Shown here in pieces: positions 1 to 8,581 of a stretch of 64,000 nucleotides of DNA. The first letter of the stretch is position 1. Each line of letters opens with the position of its first letter. The DNA is from SAR86 cluster bacterium (GTDB taxonomy: Bacteria; Pseudomonadota; Gammaproteobacteria; Magnimaribacterales; D2472). The stretch spans positions 982,315-1,046,314 of the forward strand of contig CP097971.1 in NCBI GenBank assembly GCA_023703615.1, in the 5' to 3' direction. The notes beneath the pieces were generated by a model. It was not told where the DNA came from. It did no database searches and saw nothing but the letters and a program-made list of their open reading frames with translations. Both the position numbers and the translations under genes were made by a program.

Positions 1-909
1 ATTTATAGCAGGAATCGCCCTAGAGGCGCCAAAAACAAATATGCCTAAATCTAATAATATATCTGATGAAACTCCACTTTGAACACTATATAAAATTACA
101 TAAGTTATTGATATAACTATAATAACTGATTCTAAAATAGTCTTTATAGCAACTTGGGCTGTAGCAGCACGAACATTTGCATGAGCGTATGTCAAAGCGT
201 ATTTTTTTACCAAATTTGAGAAATATTTTTCAGCTTTAAGTAATTTAATTTCTCTTAAACCATTTATCCCATTATGAACGGTCGAAGTCATTTTAGCTGA
301 GTGGTTATTTGAAATTTCGCCATATTTCTTTATTTTTGGCTTTATAAAATACTCGCTTATTAAAAATAAAATAGATGCTGCTCCAAAAGCTAAAAAAAAC
401 AGTGTAGAGTTTATATAAATTAGATAAAAAGATATCGCTGCTAGAATTACGATGTCAGCGCATAGTCTAAGAATTGACCAAAGGAATGTATGTGAAAATT
501 GAGCACATACCTCTAAAATTCTTTGAGAATATTGACCTGGATCAATTCGTGTAAAACGTTCATATGACATCGCTTGATAATTCTTCATTAACCTTGTTCT
601 TAACGTTGCTCCAAATGTTACACAGTAATGCCATAGTTTGTAACTTAAAAATATTATCATTACCCCTCTTAATGCAAAAATTGATGCAACAATAATCAAC
701 AGCATATTATTCGATATTGATCCAGAATCTAAAGAATCAGAAATTGTAGTAACAATCTTGGATATTACTGCTCCAATGCTAGCAATACTAAGCATTTCAA
801 GGCTAGCTGTAATTAAAAATAAAAATGCAAAAAGAAAAAGATTAGACTTTTCATCAGACAAGATGAAAAGTGCTTTTTTAAGATCTGATAGATTAGCTTT
901 CTGGGTCAT
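1..909 (-). CDS. ABC transporter transmembrane domain, polysaccharide flippase-like (partial, C-terminus outside window)
   Basis: The reading frame opens at an ATG at 909 and runs off the left edge after 303 codons without a stop. It shows several long hydrophobic segments (about residues 24-45, 68-88, 150-185 and 250-275) separated by charged loops, as in a type I ABC exporter membrane domain. The Walker A/B nucleotide-binding half must lie outside the window. The setting in a sugar-nucleotide and glycosyltransferase cluster suggests a PglK/MsbA-like flippase for a lipid-linked glycan, which is inference. It overlaps the end of the following-upstream dehydrogenase gene by 17 bp, so translation is probably coupled. 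A lipid or peptide exporter is the main alternative. Confidence 0.75.
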   Translation of the reverse strand, partial: MTQKANLSDLKKALFILSDEKSNLFLFAFLFLITASLEMLSIASIGAVISKIVTTISDSLDSGSISNNMLLIIVASIFALRGVMIIFLSYKLWHYCVTFGATLRTRLMKNYQAMSYERFTRIDPGQYSQRILEVCAQFSHTFLWSILRLCADIVILAAISFYLIYINSTLFFLAFGAASILFLISEYFIKPKIKKYGEISNNHSAKMTSTVHNGINGLREIKLLKAEKYFSNLVKKYALTYAHANVRAATAQVAIKTILESVIIVISITYVILYSVQSGVSSDILLDLGIFVFGASRAIPAIN

Positions 910-1648
910 GTAATAAAGATCCAATTCCACCGTCAAAATTTAATATTGAGCCATTTAAAAATTTAGAGTTATATTTTCCTAATAATGATATTAGTTTTGC
1001 AATTTCTTCTGGCGTCCCTATGCTGTTTGTTGGATGGTATTTTTTTAATTTATTTAAATGTGCTTTATTTTTTAATCCATCTAGTAACATTGGTGTTGAA
1101 ATTGCAGATGGCTCAATGGATAAAATTGATATATCAGAACCTAGTTCTAATGCAAGAGATTTTGTGATCATTCTCAGAGCAGATTTGCTGGAAGCATAAA
1201 TACTAAACCCTTTTTTTGTAAGCCTTGAATGTATGCTGCCAATATTAATTACCTTGCCAGATGAAAATGTTAATTCATTATATAAACCTTGAATCAAAAT
1301 GAAAGGTGCAAATGTATTTATTGCAAATACTTTTTCAACATCATCTTTTTTAATAGATTTCAAGTCTTTCACAACTTGAAAGGCGGCATTATTAATTAAA
1401 AGATCGACTGAATTTTCAGGCAGACTTTTCTTGATCTCATATAATTTTTTATCTCTATAAATTGTATCTGTATAAATCTTACATAAATCAATAGATAAAT
1501 ATATATCCACGTTCTTATTATTTATAGATTTTTTATGAATATCTATGCCGATAACAAAATAATTCTCATTTTTTAGTTCTTTTGCAGCTGCATTGCCAAT
1601 ACTTCCATTTGTACCTGTAATAATTGCGGTTTTAGTATTCATGTTCAC
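893..1648 (-). CDS. Short-chain dehydrogenase/reductase of the polysaccharide locus
   Basis: This 251-residue protein is a classical SDR. A TGTNGSIG dinucleotide-binding turn lies near residue 11, NNAA near residue 86, a catalytic Ser around 137, and the YASSK Tyr/Lys pair near 150. It probably reduces or oxidises a sugar or sugar-acid hydroxyl with NAD(P)H. The substrate cannot be read from the sequence. Its start overlaps the stop of the hydroxyacid dehydrogenase gene by 17 bp. Neighbours (CMP-sugar synthetase, 2-hydroxyacid dehydrogenase, lactonase) suggest work on an acidic sugar destined for a surface glycan. A fatty-acid-type ketoreductase is less likely in this setting. A second ATG two codons in is an equally good start. 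Confidence 0.85.
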   Translation of the reverse strand: MNMNTKTAIITGTNGSIGNAAAKELKNENYFVIGIDIHKKSINNKNVDIYLSIDLCKIYTDTIYRDKKLYEIKKSLPENSVDLLINNAAFQVVKDLKSIKKDDVEKVFAINTFAPFILIQGLYNELTFSSGKVINIGSIHSRLTKKGFSIYASSKSALRMITKSLALELGSDISILSIEPSAISTPMLLDGLKNKAHLNKLKKYHPTNSIGTPEEIAKLISLLGKYNSKFLNGSILNFDGGIGSLLHDPES

Positions 1649-2582
1649 ATTTTAAGAAATCAGTTAAAGTTTTAATTGCTTGTTCACTTGCTTTTATAAC
1701 AGCATCTTTGGTGTTTGATGCATTGTGTGATCCTAAAATTATGTTGCTTCTATTAATAAGCAAAGAATTTTTATTTAGGGGTTCCTTTTCATAAACATCT
1801 AAAGCTAAATATCTTATTTTGCCTGAATCTAAATACTTATTTAATATAGTTTCATCTATTAATGGTCCCCTGCTTACATTTACAATACTAACACCATCTT
1901 TCATATCTCTAATTGAGTTATCATTTATGATATGGAATGTTGAGTCATTTAGTGAGCATGTGAGAATAATAAAATCAGCTTCATTAATTTTTTCCGGCCA
2001 ATTATTTATAGTGACTTCAATTTTTTCTTCGTTTAATACAAAAGGATCGTATACAGAAACATTCATTTCGCACGCTATCAATCTCTTTGCAAGTTGCTTG
2101 CCTATATCTCCAAAACCAATGATAGCAGCATTTTTTCCAGATAAAGATTGCCCTGTTGGTTTATACCAATGTCCACATCGAACAGCTCTATCAATTTCGT
2201 AGGTGCCTCTAGCACAACCAATTACATAACCTAGTGCGATATCAGCAACCTCAGAACCAAAAATATTTGGTGTATTGGTTATTGGAATATTTAACTCTTT
2301 GCATGCTTCAAAATCAACGTTATCGACTCCTATTCCCCATTTAACTGCAGCTTTAAGTAAGCCGGTCCTGCCTGCTTCAAAAACCTCTTTAGTTGCAGGA
2401 TCATCGCCAATAATCCAGCCATGATGTAATGGTACTAATTTTATTAATTCACTAATTGACAATGTCTGAACAAAATTTGGAGTCGTAATCGATATATTTT
2501 TTTGTTCAAGCAGATCTTTAAAATGATCAATCATCAAGAGCATAGGTGGGCATGTAATCAATACTTTTAATTTCTCAGTCAT
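1632..2582 (-). CDS. D-isomer-specific 2-hydroxyacid dehydrogenase
   Basis: The 316-residue product belongs to the phosphoglycerate/formate dehydrogenase family. It has the NAD-binding turn GFGDIG near residue 155 and the catalytic set: Arg in VNVSRGPL, Glu in DVYEKEPL and His in GSHNAS. It oxidises or reduces a D-2-hydroxy acid. SerA is unlikely because there is no C-terminal ACT domain and the gene sits inside a polysaccharide locus. It overlaps the CMP-sugar synthetase gene by 8 bp and the SDR gene by 17 bp, which implies one transcript and a shared pathway. The substrate is unknown; an acidic sugar or its open-chain acid is the contextual guess. Confidence 0.85.
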   Translation of the reverse strand: MTEKLKVLITCPPMLLMIDHFKDLLEQKNISITTPNFVQTLSISELIKLVPLHHGWIIGDDPATKEVFEAGRTGLLKAAVKWGIGVDNVDFEACKELNIPITNTPNIFGSEVADIALGYVIGCARGTYEIDRAVRCGHWYKPTGQSLSGKNAAIIGFGDIGKQLAKRLIACEMNVSVYDPFVLNEEKIEVTINNWPEKINEADFIILTCSLNDSTFHIINDNSIRDMKDGVSIVNVSRGPLIDETILNKYLDSGKIRYLALDVYEKEPLNKNSLLINRSNIILGSHNASNTKDAVIKASEQAIKTLTDFLKCEHEY

Positions 2583-3264
2583 TATTATTTTTTAATATTA
2601 ATTCTTTAAGCTTAAATGCAAAGTCCCAATCACTTGGAGTATCAATATCTATAGACTCAATCATTGGAGTTTCAAACATAATTGGTCGCATTCCGATCCT
2701 TGCATTAGTAATACTAAAACTCTTTTTAGTAAAAATATATAAGATTGAATTTTCTTCAAAAAATGGCTCCAGCTCTTGTGTTTGAATTAAATTATTTGGA
2801 TCGTGATTAATTGGTTGACATTTATGATCATAAAAACGACTTTGAAACTTATTTACAGAAAAAAGTGAATCTGAATCTCTGTTATTACAGCAATCTAGAA
2901 AGGTATTGATAGCTTTATTAATAGTAAATTTTGTTATTAGAGGATTTGTAGTGTGTGTCATTAGGTATATTTCAGATTCTATATTTTGCAAGTCATCTTT
3001 AATAATTTTATTCATCGAGACCTCGTCACCGCAAAGATTACTATCACGGTCTCTTATTATAATTCTTTCCGATTCGTTGATACCATGATCCATAATATTA
3101 TCCTTGGCATCTGTATTAATTACTATTTGGTCAATTAATTCTGAAGCAAGCAACTCATTTAAAACCCACATAAATAATGGCTTACCATTAAATAATTTAA
3201 AATTCTTATTTGGAACTCTCTGGCTGTTAGCCTTCATTGGCAATAATGCTGTTATTTTATTCAT
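2575..3264 (-). CDS. Acylneuraminate cytidylyltransferase-like CMP-sugar synthetase
   Basis: The 229-residue protein opens with the NeuA/KdsB-type nucleotide-binding signature (LLPMKANSQRVPNKN, about residues 8-22), which grips CTP, and ends with DIDTPSDWDFA, a common end in this family. It should activate a 2-keto-3-deoxy sugar acid as its CMP derivative for a glycosyltransferase. No nonulosonate synthase (NeuB-like) is visible here, so the sugar cannot be named. The partner genes could lie beyond the left edge. Overlaps of 8 bp with both flanking genes put it firmly in the operon. CMP-legionaminate, CMP-pseudaminate or an unusual acid are all possible. Confidence 0.82.
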   Translation of the reverse strand: MNKITALLPMKANSQRVPNKNFKLFNGKPLFMWVLNELLASELIDQIVINTDAKDNIMDHGINESERIIIRDRDSNLCGDEVSMNKIIKDDLQNIESEIYLMTHTTNPLITKFTINKAINTFLDCCNNRDSDSLFSVNKFQSRFYDHKCQPINHDPNNLIQTQELEPFFEENSILYIFTKKSFSITNARIGMRPIMFETPMIESIDIDTPSDWDFAFKLKELILKNNND

Positions 3265-4150
3265 TAGTTTTTTTAGGATAAAAATATTCTTCCTTTCTTT
3301 TTTTGGATAATTTTCTGTGTGATTGATTGCCTAAATATGTACCTGAGTTTAAAGCAAGTCTGAATTTAATTATACTCAAGAAGTTTTCTTTCAAACATTT
3401 TTCGTTTAACGCCTCACTAAAATCTAAAAAAATGCCGCTTATGAAATATCTTATTGCATCTAAGAGTGTTACTTGAATTTCTGGAGATATCTGTTGAAGA
3501 GCCATAGCCTCTCTTTCATATCTGTGCTTAGTTTGAGACCATGTCTCATTATGAATGTGGAAAACTTTAGCCTCTGCCTTATATGCAATTAATAGCCCTG
3601 CTTTTGAAAGCCTGGAAGCAAGATCCATATCCTCAAGCCCAGTAAGTTTTTCGTTAAATTTATAGTCTTTCCATACTGATTTTAGAAGAGCTGAATTTGC
3701 ATTATTACAAAAAATTCCATTTTGAGGGATTTGTGATTTTTCAGGAAAGTATTTTTTAAACCATTGTTTTTCGCTAAATTTTGTTGTGTCTCGTCCAACT
3801 TGTGATCCATAAACATAACTAATATTATTTTTTAAGATTGGTTCAATGAGATTAATTAACCAGTTTTTATCACATGGGATACAGTGGCCACTTATATAAC
3901 AAACTATATCACCAGAAGTTTTTTCAGTTCCCATGTTCAAAGATCGACCAAATGTAAATTGATGTTTTTTTATATAAGTTATTACAGAATTGTATTTCTT
4001 TGCAATGTTGATGGTATTGTCAGTTGAACCAGAATCAATTAAAACTATCTCAAGTTCATTACCATCTAAATTTTGATTTCGAAGAGATGATAAAAGCTCT
4101 TCTAAATACTTTTCTTCATTTAAAGTTCTTATTACTATTGAAATTATCAT
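3257..4150 (-). CDS. Family 2 glycosyltransferase
   Basis: This 297-residue protein begins with the GT-A signature of family 2 (SIVIRTLNEEKYLEELL, then IDSGSTDNT near residue 40). It has an acidic GLEDMDLASRL motif near 170 that matches the acceptor/catalytic-base region. The usual DxD site is replaced by a less typical SGHC stretch near residue 88, so metal binding is uncertain. It probably transfers a sugar onto a lipid-linked or growing chain at the inner face of the membrane. No membrane segment is obvious. It overlaps the lactonase gene by 35 bp and the CMP-sugar gene by 8 bp. Donor and acceptor are unknown. Confidence 0.85.
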   Translation of the reverse strand: MIISIVIRTLNEEKYLEELLSSLRNQNLDGNELEIVLIDSGSTDNTINIAKKYNSVITYIKKHQFTFGRSLNMGTEKTSGDIVCYISGHCIPCDKNWLINLIEPILKNNISYVYGSQVGRDTTKFSEKQWFKKYFPEKSQIPQNGIFCNNANSALLKSVWKDYKFNEKLTGLEDMDLASRLSKAGLLIAYKAEAKVFHIHNETWSQTKHRYEREAMALQQISPEIQVTLLDAIRYFISGIFLDFSEALNEKCLKENFLSIIKFRLALNSGTYLGNQSHRKLSKKRKEEYFYPKKTNE

Positions 4151-4958
4151 AGCTATATTTTAACTTAAAAGTATGTCCGCCAAGTTGAATATCTTTTGAA
4201 TTGCCATCTATACTAGCTGCGGAAGTTATGTATAAGCCAGAATTCTTTGCATCATAAGCACAATTAGTAGGTCTGGTAAATGGTAATCTTATAACATCTA
4301 CAACCTTTCCATTTTCATTATAGATATTTATACATGACCCATCCCAAATTGAAATTGCGAGGAGATTTCCAAAAATTATACATCCGCCATCTGGCGTTTT
4401 ATTTTTATTACAAAAATTCCAAACTTTTTTGTAAATCTTCTTATTTTCAATATCTAAAGTACATCTGTAAATTTTGCTCTCTGAAGAGTCTGTAATTAGA
4501 ATATCTGAATTCTCTAATTCAATAAAAGTATTTGGTATTTTGCAGTTCCAGTCTAACAAGGTTATATTTTTATTCTTCGAAACATGAAAGATACCACCAA
4601 TTTTACGATTGGGAGTTTTCTGATGCATAAACCCTAGAAGATAACTTCCGTCTCTAAGCAAACACCCATCATTCAGTCTATATTCTGAGGAATCAAAAAT
4701 ATTTTCAAATGTTATTTCTTGTTCTATGGTTTGTGGAGAGATTGAATAAATTCCTTTATTTGCGCCCACAAGGAGTCTATTCTTTATTTTTGATAAAATA
4801 ACAGAAGGAATAAAATCAAGAATAACATTGAATTCTTTATTTGAAGAAAATATTCTTTTAGATTCAATGTCAACCCAATATACAGCGCTGCCATCAAAAA
4901 AAATACCTTCTCCTAGCTTTGATTTTAATTTTGAAATTTGTTGCAAATCACAATTCAT
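4116..4958 (-). CDS. SMP-30/gluconolactonase family protein
   Basis: The 280-residue product has the beta-propeller signature of the SMP-30/LRE family. KLGEGIFF near residue 13 carries the metal-binding Glu, RLNDGC lies near 93, PDGGC near 190 and RPTNCAYD near 230. Known members open sugar lactones with a divalent metal. Placing it among a 2-hydroxyacid dehydrogenase, an SDR and a CMP-sugar synthetase suggests it hydrolyses a lactone intermediate of an acidic sugar, which is inference. Its ATG overlaps the galE stop as ATGA, and its 3' end overlaps the glycosyltransferase by 35 bp. This family is unusual in O-antigen-type loci. Confidence 0.8.
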   Translation of the reverse strand: MNCDLQQISKLKSKLGEGIFFDGSAVYWVDIESKRIFSSNKEFNVILDFIPSVILSKIKNRLLVGANKGIYSISPQTIEQEITFENIFDSSEYRLNDGCLLRDGSYLLGFMHQKTPNRKIGGIFHVSKNKNITLLDWNCKIPNTFIELENSDILITDSSESKIYRCTLDIENKKIYKKVWNFCNKNKTPDGGCIIFGNLLAISIWDGSCINIYNENGKVVDVIRLPFTRPTNCAYDAKNSGLYITSAASIDGNSKDIQLGGHTFKLKYSYDNFNSNKNFK

Positions 4959-5947
4959 AGATTGTTTGATCTATGCCAGTTAATTGCGTCATTGATAATA
5001 TTTTCAATATTTGAATTATTTGGATTCCAATTTAAAAGTGAGTTTGCTTTTGCTGAATCAGCAACTAAAACTGCAGGATCTCCATTTCTTGGGGGTGCAA
5101 TTTCATAAGATATTTTATTTAAATTCAATTTGTTCTTCACTGTATTTATAACTTCCAAAACCGAAAAACCACTTCCATTTCCAAGATTAAAAATATGAGA
5201 TTTAGAATTTTTATCAAGAAAGTCAAAGGCTTTTATATGTGCTGATGCAATGTCATTTACATGGATATAATCTCGAACACATGTTCCATCTTTTGTTTGA
5301 TATGTATCTCCAAAAATTTTTAACTTTTTAGAATTTTTTTGTGATATTAATTTCATAATCACATTTGGTATTAAATGGGTTTCTGGCTCATGAAATTCTC
5401 CTATAGTCCCCAGAGGATCTGCTCCTGCTGCATTAAAATATCTAAATGAAATTGAGCTTACTCCATAAGCTATGAAAGCATCTTCTAAAATTTTTTCAAT
5501 AAACAGCTTGCTTTGACCATAAGGGTTTTTAGGCTTGGTTTGATGATTTTCGTTTATAAGTTCTGACTTTGGATCACCATATACAGCAGCTGAAGAAGAG
5601 AATATTATCTTATCAATATCTGAATCTATACAAGCGTTTAAAAGGTTAATAGACCCTGAAACATTATTCTCATAATATAAACTGGGTTTTTGTGCAGACT
5701 CACCCACGAGTGATTTTCCTGCAAAGTGCATCACATAATCAAAGCTGTTTTTTGCAAAGATACCTTTTAATTTATTATTATCTAATAGATCACAATCAAA
5801 GAACTCACAATCTTGAAGAGCCCATTTATTACCAGTAGAAAAATTATCTAAAATTACAGGATTGTCTCCATTTTCAATTAATTTTTTTACTGCATGCGAG
5901 CCAATGTATCCGGCCCCACCCGTTACAAGAACATTTTTTTTACTCAT
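4955..5947 (-). CDS. galE: UDP-glucose 4-epimerase
   Basis: The 330 residues match GalE in length and motifs. GGAGYIGSH at residues 10-18 binds NAD, SSSAAVYG holds the catalytic Ser, and YGQSK holds the Tyr/Lys pair near residue 143. The family's RDYIHVND motif is also present, near 227. It interconverts UDP-glucose and UDP-galactose (or the N-acetyl forms) and feeds galactose into the surface glycan. It follows ugd by 5 bp and overlaps the lactonase gene by 4 bp. Specificity for N-acetylated sugars cannot be judged by eye. Confidence 0.93.
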   Translation of the reverse strand: MSKKNVLVTGGAGYIGSHAVKKLIENGDNPVILDNFSTGNKWALQDCEFFDCDLLDNNKLKGIFAKNSFDYVMHFAGKSLVGESAQKPSLYYENNVSGSINLLNACIDSDIDKIIFSSSAAVYGDPKSELINENHQTKPKNPYGQSKLFIEKILEDAFIAYGVSSISFRYFNAAGADPLGTIGEFHEPETHLIPNVIMKLISQKNSKKLKIFGDTYQTKDGTCVRDYIHVNDIASAHIKAFDFLDKNSKSHIFNLGNGSGFSVLEVINTVKNKLNLNKISYEIAPPRNGDPAVLVADSAKANSLLNWNPNNSNIENIINDAINWHRSNNL

Positions 5948-5952
5948 ATTAT

Positions 5953-7125
5953 TTATATATCTCTCTCAAAGATGTCTCTGGTAAAAATTTTATCTTTTGC
6001 ATGTAATATTTGAGCATCCAATCTATTTGCAACAATTATATTTGAATTTTTTATGAAATCCTTGATATTTTTTTCTACTTCAATACCATCAAAGCTAGTC
6101 TCAACAATTGTAGGGTCAAATATCAAAATAGATATGCCATTATGTCTTAGCTTTTCAATTACATCTAAAATTGAAGCAAATCTAAAATTGTCAGAATCTT
6201 GTTTCATTGATAATTTGTATATGCCAACAGTTTGAGGCTTTAAGCTAAGTATTTGATTAGCTATAAAAGCTTTTCTTGTAGAATTCGATGAGACTATTGC
6301 TTGCATTAAATCTTGGGGAACATCACTAAAATTTGCTAGTAATTGTTTAGTATCTTTAGGTAGGCAATATCCTCCATATCCAAAAGAAGGATTATTATAG
6401 TTGTTACCAATTCTTTCATCTAAGCATACTGCTTTAATAATTTGCTTTACATTTAGGCTTTTCATCATTCCATAGCTATCAAGCTCATTAAAATATGCTA
6501 CTCTCATTGCCAAATAAGCATTTGAAAAGAGTTTCACAGCTTCTGCTTCAGTAGATTGCATAAAACAAATTTCAATTTCTTTTTTTAATGATGCTTCTTG
6601 CAATAATTTCGCAAATTTTTTTGATTCATCACATTCTCCACCTATTACAATTCTTGATGGATATAGATTATCATTCAAAGCATGGCCTTCTCGCAAAAAT
6701 TCAGGTGAGAATATAATATTTTCAAAATTTAATATGTTTTTAATTTTAGCTGTAAAACCAACGGGTACAGTAGATTTTATAATTATAAATATATTGGGAT
6801 TAAATTTAATTGCGTCTTCAATGACTCGTTCAACACTAGAAGTATTAAAAGAGTTTGTTAAGTCATCATAATCTGTTGGTGTTGCAATTATTACATAATC
6901 AGCATTTGTATATGCTTTTTCTGCATCCAGAGTTGCTTGTAAATTTAAGTTTTTGTTAGATAGATAATTTGATGCTTCACCATCATTAATGGGTGAAATA
7001 CCTTTATTTATGTCTTTAACCTTGCTTTCATTAATATCAAGACATGTCACGTCATTATTTTTTGAGAGTAAAATTGATAATGAGAGTCCTACATAACCAA
7101 TACCTACTACAGTTATTTTATTCAT
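5953..7125 (-). CDS. ugd: UDP-glucose 6-dehydrogenase
   Basis: From the ATG at 7125 the protein is 390 residues and starts MNKITVVGIGYVGLSL, the normal N-terminus of the family with its NAD-binding turn. Opening at 7158 instead would add 11 unlikely residues and overlap manC, so the internal ATG is preferred. The catalytic Cys lies in GYGGYCLPKD near residue 247, and the EAVKLFSNAYLAMRV helix is present. It oxidises UDP-glucose twice to UDP-glucuronate. It resembles the short Ugd of E. coli and Vibrio rather than the UDP-HexNAc dehydrogenases. It lies between manC and galE in the capsule/O-antigen operon. Confidence 0.92.
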   Translation of the reverse strand: MNKITVVGIGYVGLSLSILLSKNNDVTCLDINESKVKDINKGISPINDGEASNYLSNKNLNLQATLDAEKAYTNADYVIIATPTDYDDLTNSFNTSSVERVIEDAIKFNPNIFIIIKSTVPVGFTAKIKNILNFENIIFSPEFLREGHALNDNLYPSRIVIGGECDESKKFAKLLQEASLKKEIEICFMQSTEAEAVKLFSNAYLAMRVAYFNELDSYGMMKSLNVKQIIKAVCLDERIGNNYNNPSFGYGGYCLPKDTKQLLANFSDVPQDLMQAIVSSNSTRKAFIANQILSLKPQTVGIYKLSMKQDSDNFRFASILDVIEKLRHNGISILIFDPTIVETSFDGIEVEKNIKDFIKNSNIIVANRLDAQILHAKDKIFTRDIFERDI

Positions 7126-7135
7126 AGAAGCTTTT

Positions 7136-8572
7136 TTATACGCGACCATAATTGTCATCTAAGCGCACTATATCGTCTTCACCTAAATATGATCCATATT
7201 GGACTTCTATTAATATCAATTCATCTTTACCAATATTGGTAAGTCTATGTTTGTCGCCTAAAGGTATGTGCCTATGAACTCCGACTGAGGTCTCATATTC
7301 ATCTTCGCCAACTTGAACAAGGGCTGTACCTCTAACAACAACCCAGTGCTCTGCTCTTTTATGATGGTATTGCAAACTAAGTTGTTGTTCTGGCTTCACA
7401 GTAATTTTCTTAACTTGATAGCCATCTTCAAAAATAAGTGTCGTATATGTTCCCCATGGTCGTCTTACTGTTGATGGTAGATCAAATTTTTCCTTAAAAA
7501 AATCATTACCATTTTGAAGAGTTTCAACTATGTGCTTTACTTTATGACTTTCAGATTTTTTAGCTACCAGCAAAGCGTCATGAGTATCAATAATTGATAA
7601 ATCATCTACACCTGCGGTAGCAATAACTTTCTTAATGTGACTTTCACTATGAACATGTATATTTGATGAATCAATATTTAATATGTTAGCGTTATTGGAG
7701 CTTCCAATGGAGTTATCATTTTTGTCTTTATCATATTCTTGACTTAATGAATCCCAAGAGCCTACATCCGACCATGAAAATGAAACTGGAATTAAGGTAA
7801 CATCATCTGATTTCTCCATAACCGCATAATCAATACTCTCATCGGGCATATTCATAAAAATTTTGTCATCAAATCTGTAGATACTATCTTCATTAATGAC
7901 ATTTTTATGAGTCTCAAGACTGCTATTGTGTATATCTTTTGCATGAATATTAATATTATTCAGTATCGATTTAACTGAAAAGCAAAACATACCACTATTC
8001 CAGAAATGCTTTTCACTTTTTAAATACTTATTTGCTCTATCTAATGAGGGTTTTTCAATAAAACGTTTAGCTTTTTGAATCTCATTGGAGATTTCATTGA
8101 CTTCGATATAACCATAGCCCGTTTCAGGAAATGTTGGCTTTATGCCGAATACAACTATTGAGCCATTAGAACACTCATTAAATGCACTTGAAACATTTTC
8201 TTCAAATTTTGGTAAGTCTCCAATTAGATGGTCTGATGGAAGTACCAAACATGACGTATCCTTTCCAAATTTTTCTTTTACTATCATAGAAGCAAGGGTA
8301 ATTGCTGGAGCAGTATTCCTTCCAACTGGCTCAAGTATGTATGTTATATTCATGTCAATGCCCATGGCATCTACAAGGTCTTTAGTTAAAAAATAATGAT
8401 CTTGATTAGTAACAATTACCAAATTATTACTGACAAGCTTAGCTCGATCAATTGTATGCTCCAACAAAGTTTTGCCAGAAACTTCCATGAAAGGTTTTGG
8501 AAATGTTCTTCTTGAAACAGGCCATAATCTCGAACCAGAGCCACCTGATAAAATTACAGTTACTTTTTTCAT
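7136..8572 (-). CDS. manC: Mannose-1-phosphate guanylyltransferase / mannose-6-phosphate isomerase
   Basis: At 478 residues this is a bifunctional type II enzyme (AlgA/ManC/RfbM). The N-terminal nucleotidyltransferase has LSGGSGSRLWPVSRR at residues 8-22 and the FWNSGMF and FIEKP motifs. The C-terminal cupin (about 370-470) carries the metal-binding QYHHKRAEHW cluster of the isomerase. It makes GDP-mannose from fructose-6-phosphate together with the phosphomannomutase encoded near 62 kb. It follows wzz by 9 bp and probably shares its promoter. Whether GDP-mannose is used directly or converted further is not visible, as no gmd or fcl gene is in the window. Confidence 0.93.
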   Translation of the reverse strand: MKKVTVILSGGSGSRLWPVSRRTFPKPFMEVSGKTLLEHTIDRAKLVSNNLVIVTNQDHYFLTKDLVDAMGIDMNITYILEPVGRNTAPAITLASMIVKEKFGKDTSCLVLPSDHLIGDLPKFEENVSSAFNECSNGSIVVFGIKPTFPETGYGYIEVNEISNEIQKAKRFIEKPSLDRANKYLKSEKHFWNSGMFCFSVKSILNNINIHAKDIHNSSLETHKNVINEDSIYRFDDKIFMNMPDESIDYAVMEKSDDVTLIPVSFSWSDVGSWDSLSQEYDKDKNDNSIGSSNNANILNIDSSNIHVHSESHIKKVIATAGVDDLSIIDTHDALLVAKKSESHKVKHIVETLQNGNDFFKEKFDLPSTVRRPWGTYTTLIFEDGYQVKKITVKPEQQLSLQYHHKRAEHWVVVRGTALVQVGEDEYETSVGVHRHIPLGDKHRLTNIGKDELILIEVQYGSYLGEDDIVRLDDNYGRV

Positions 8573-8581
8573 TTATTATAT

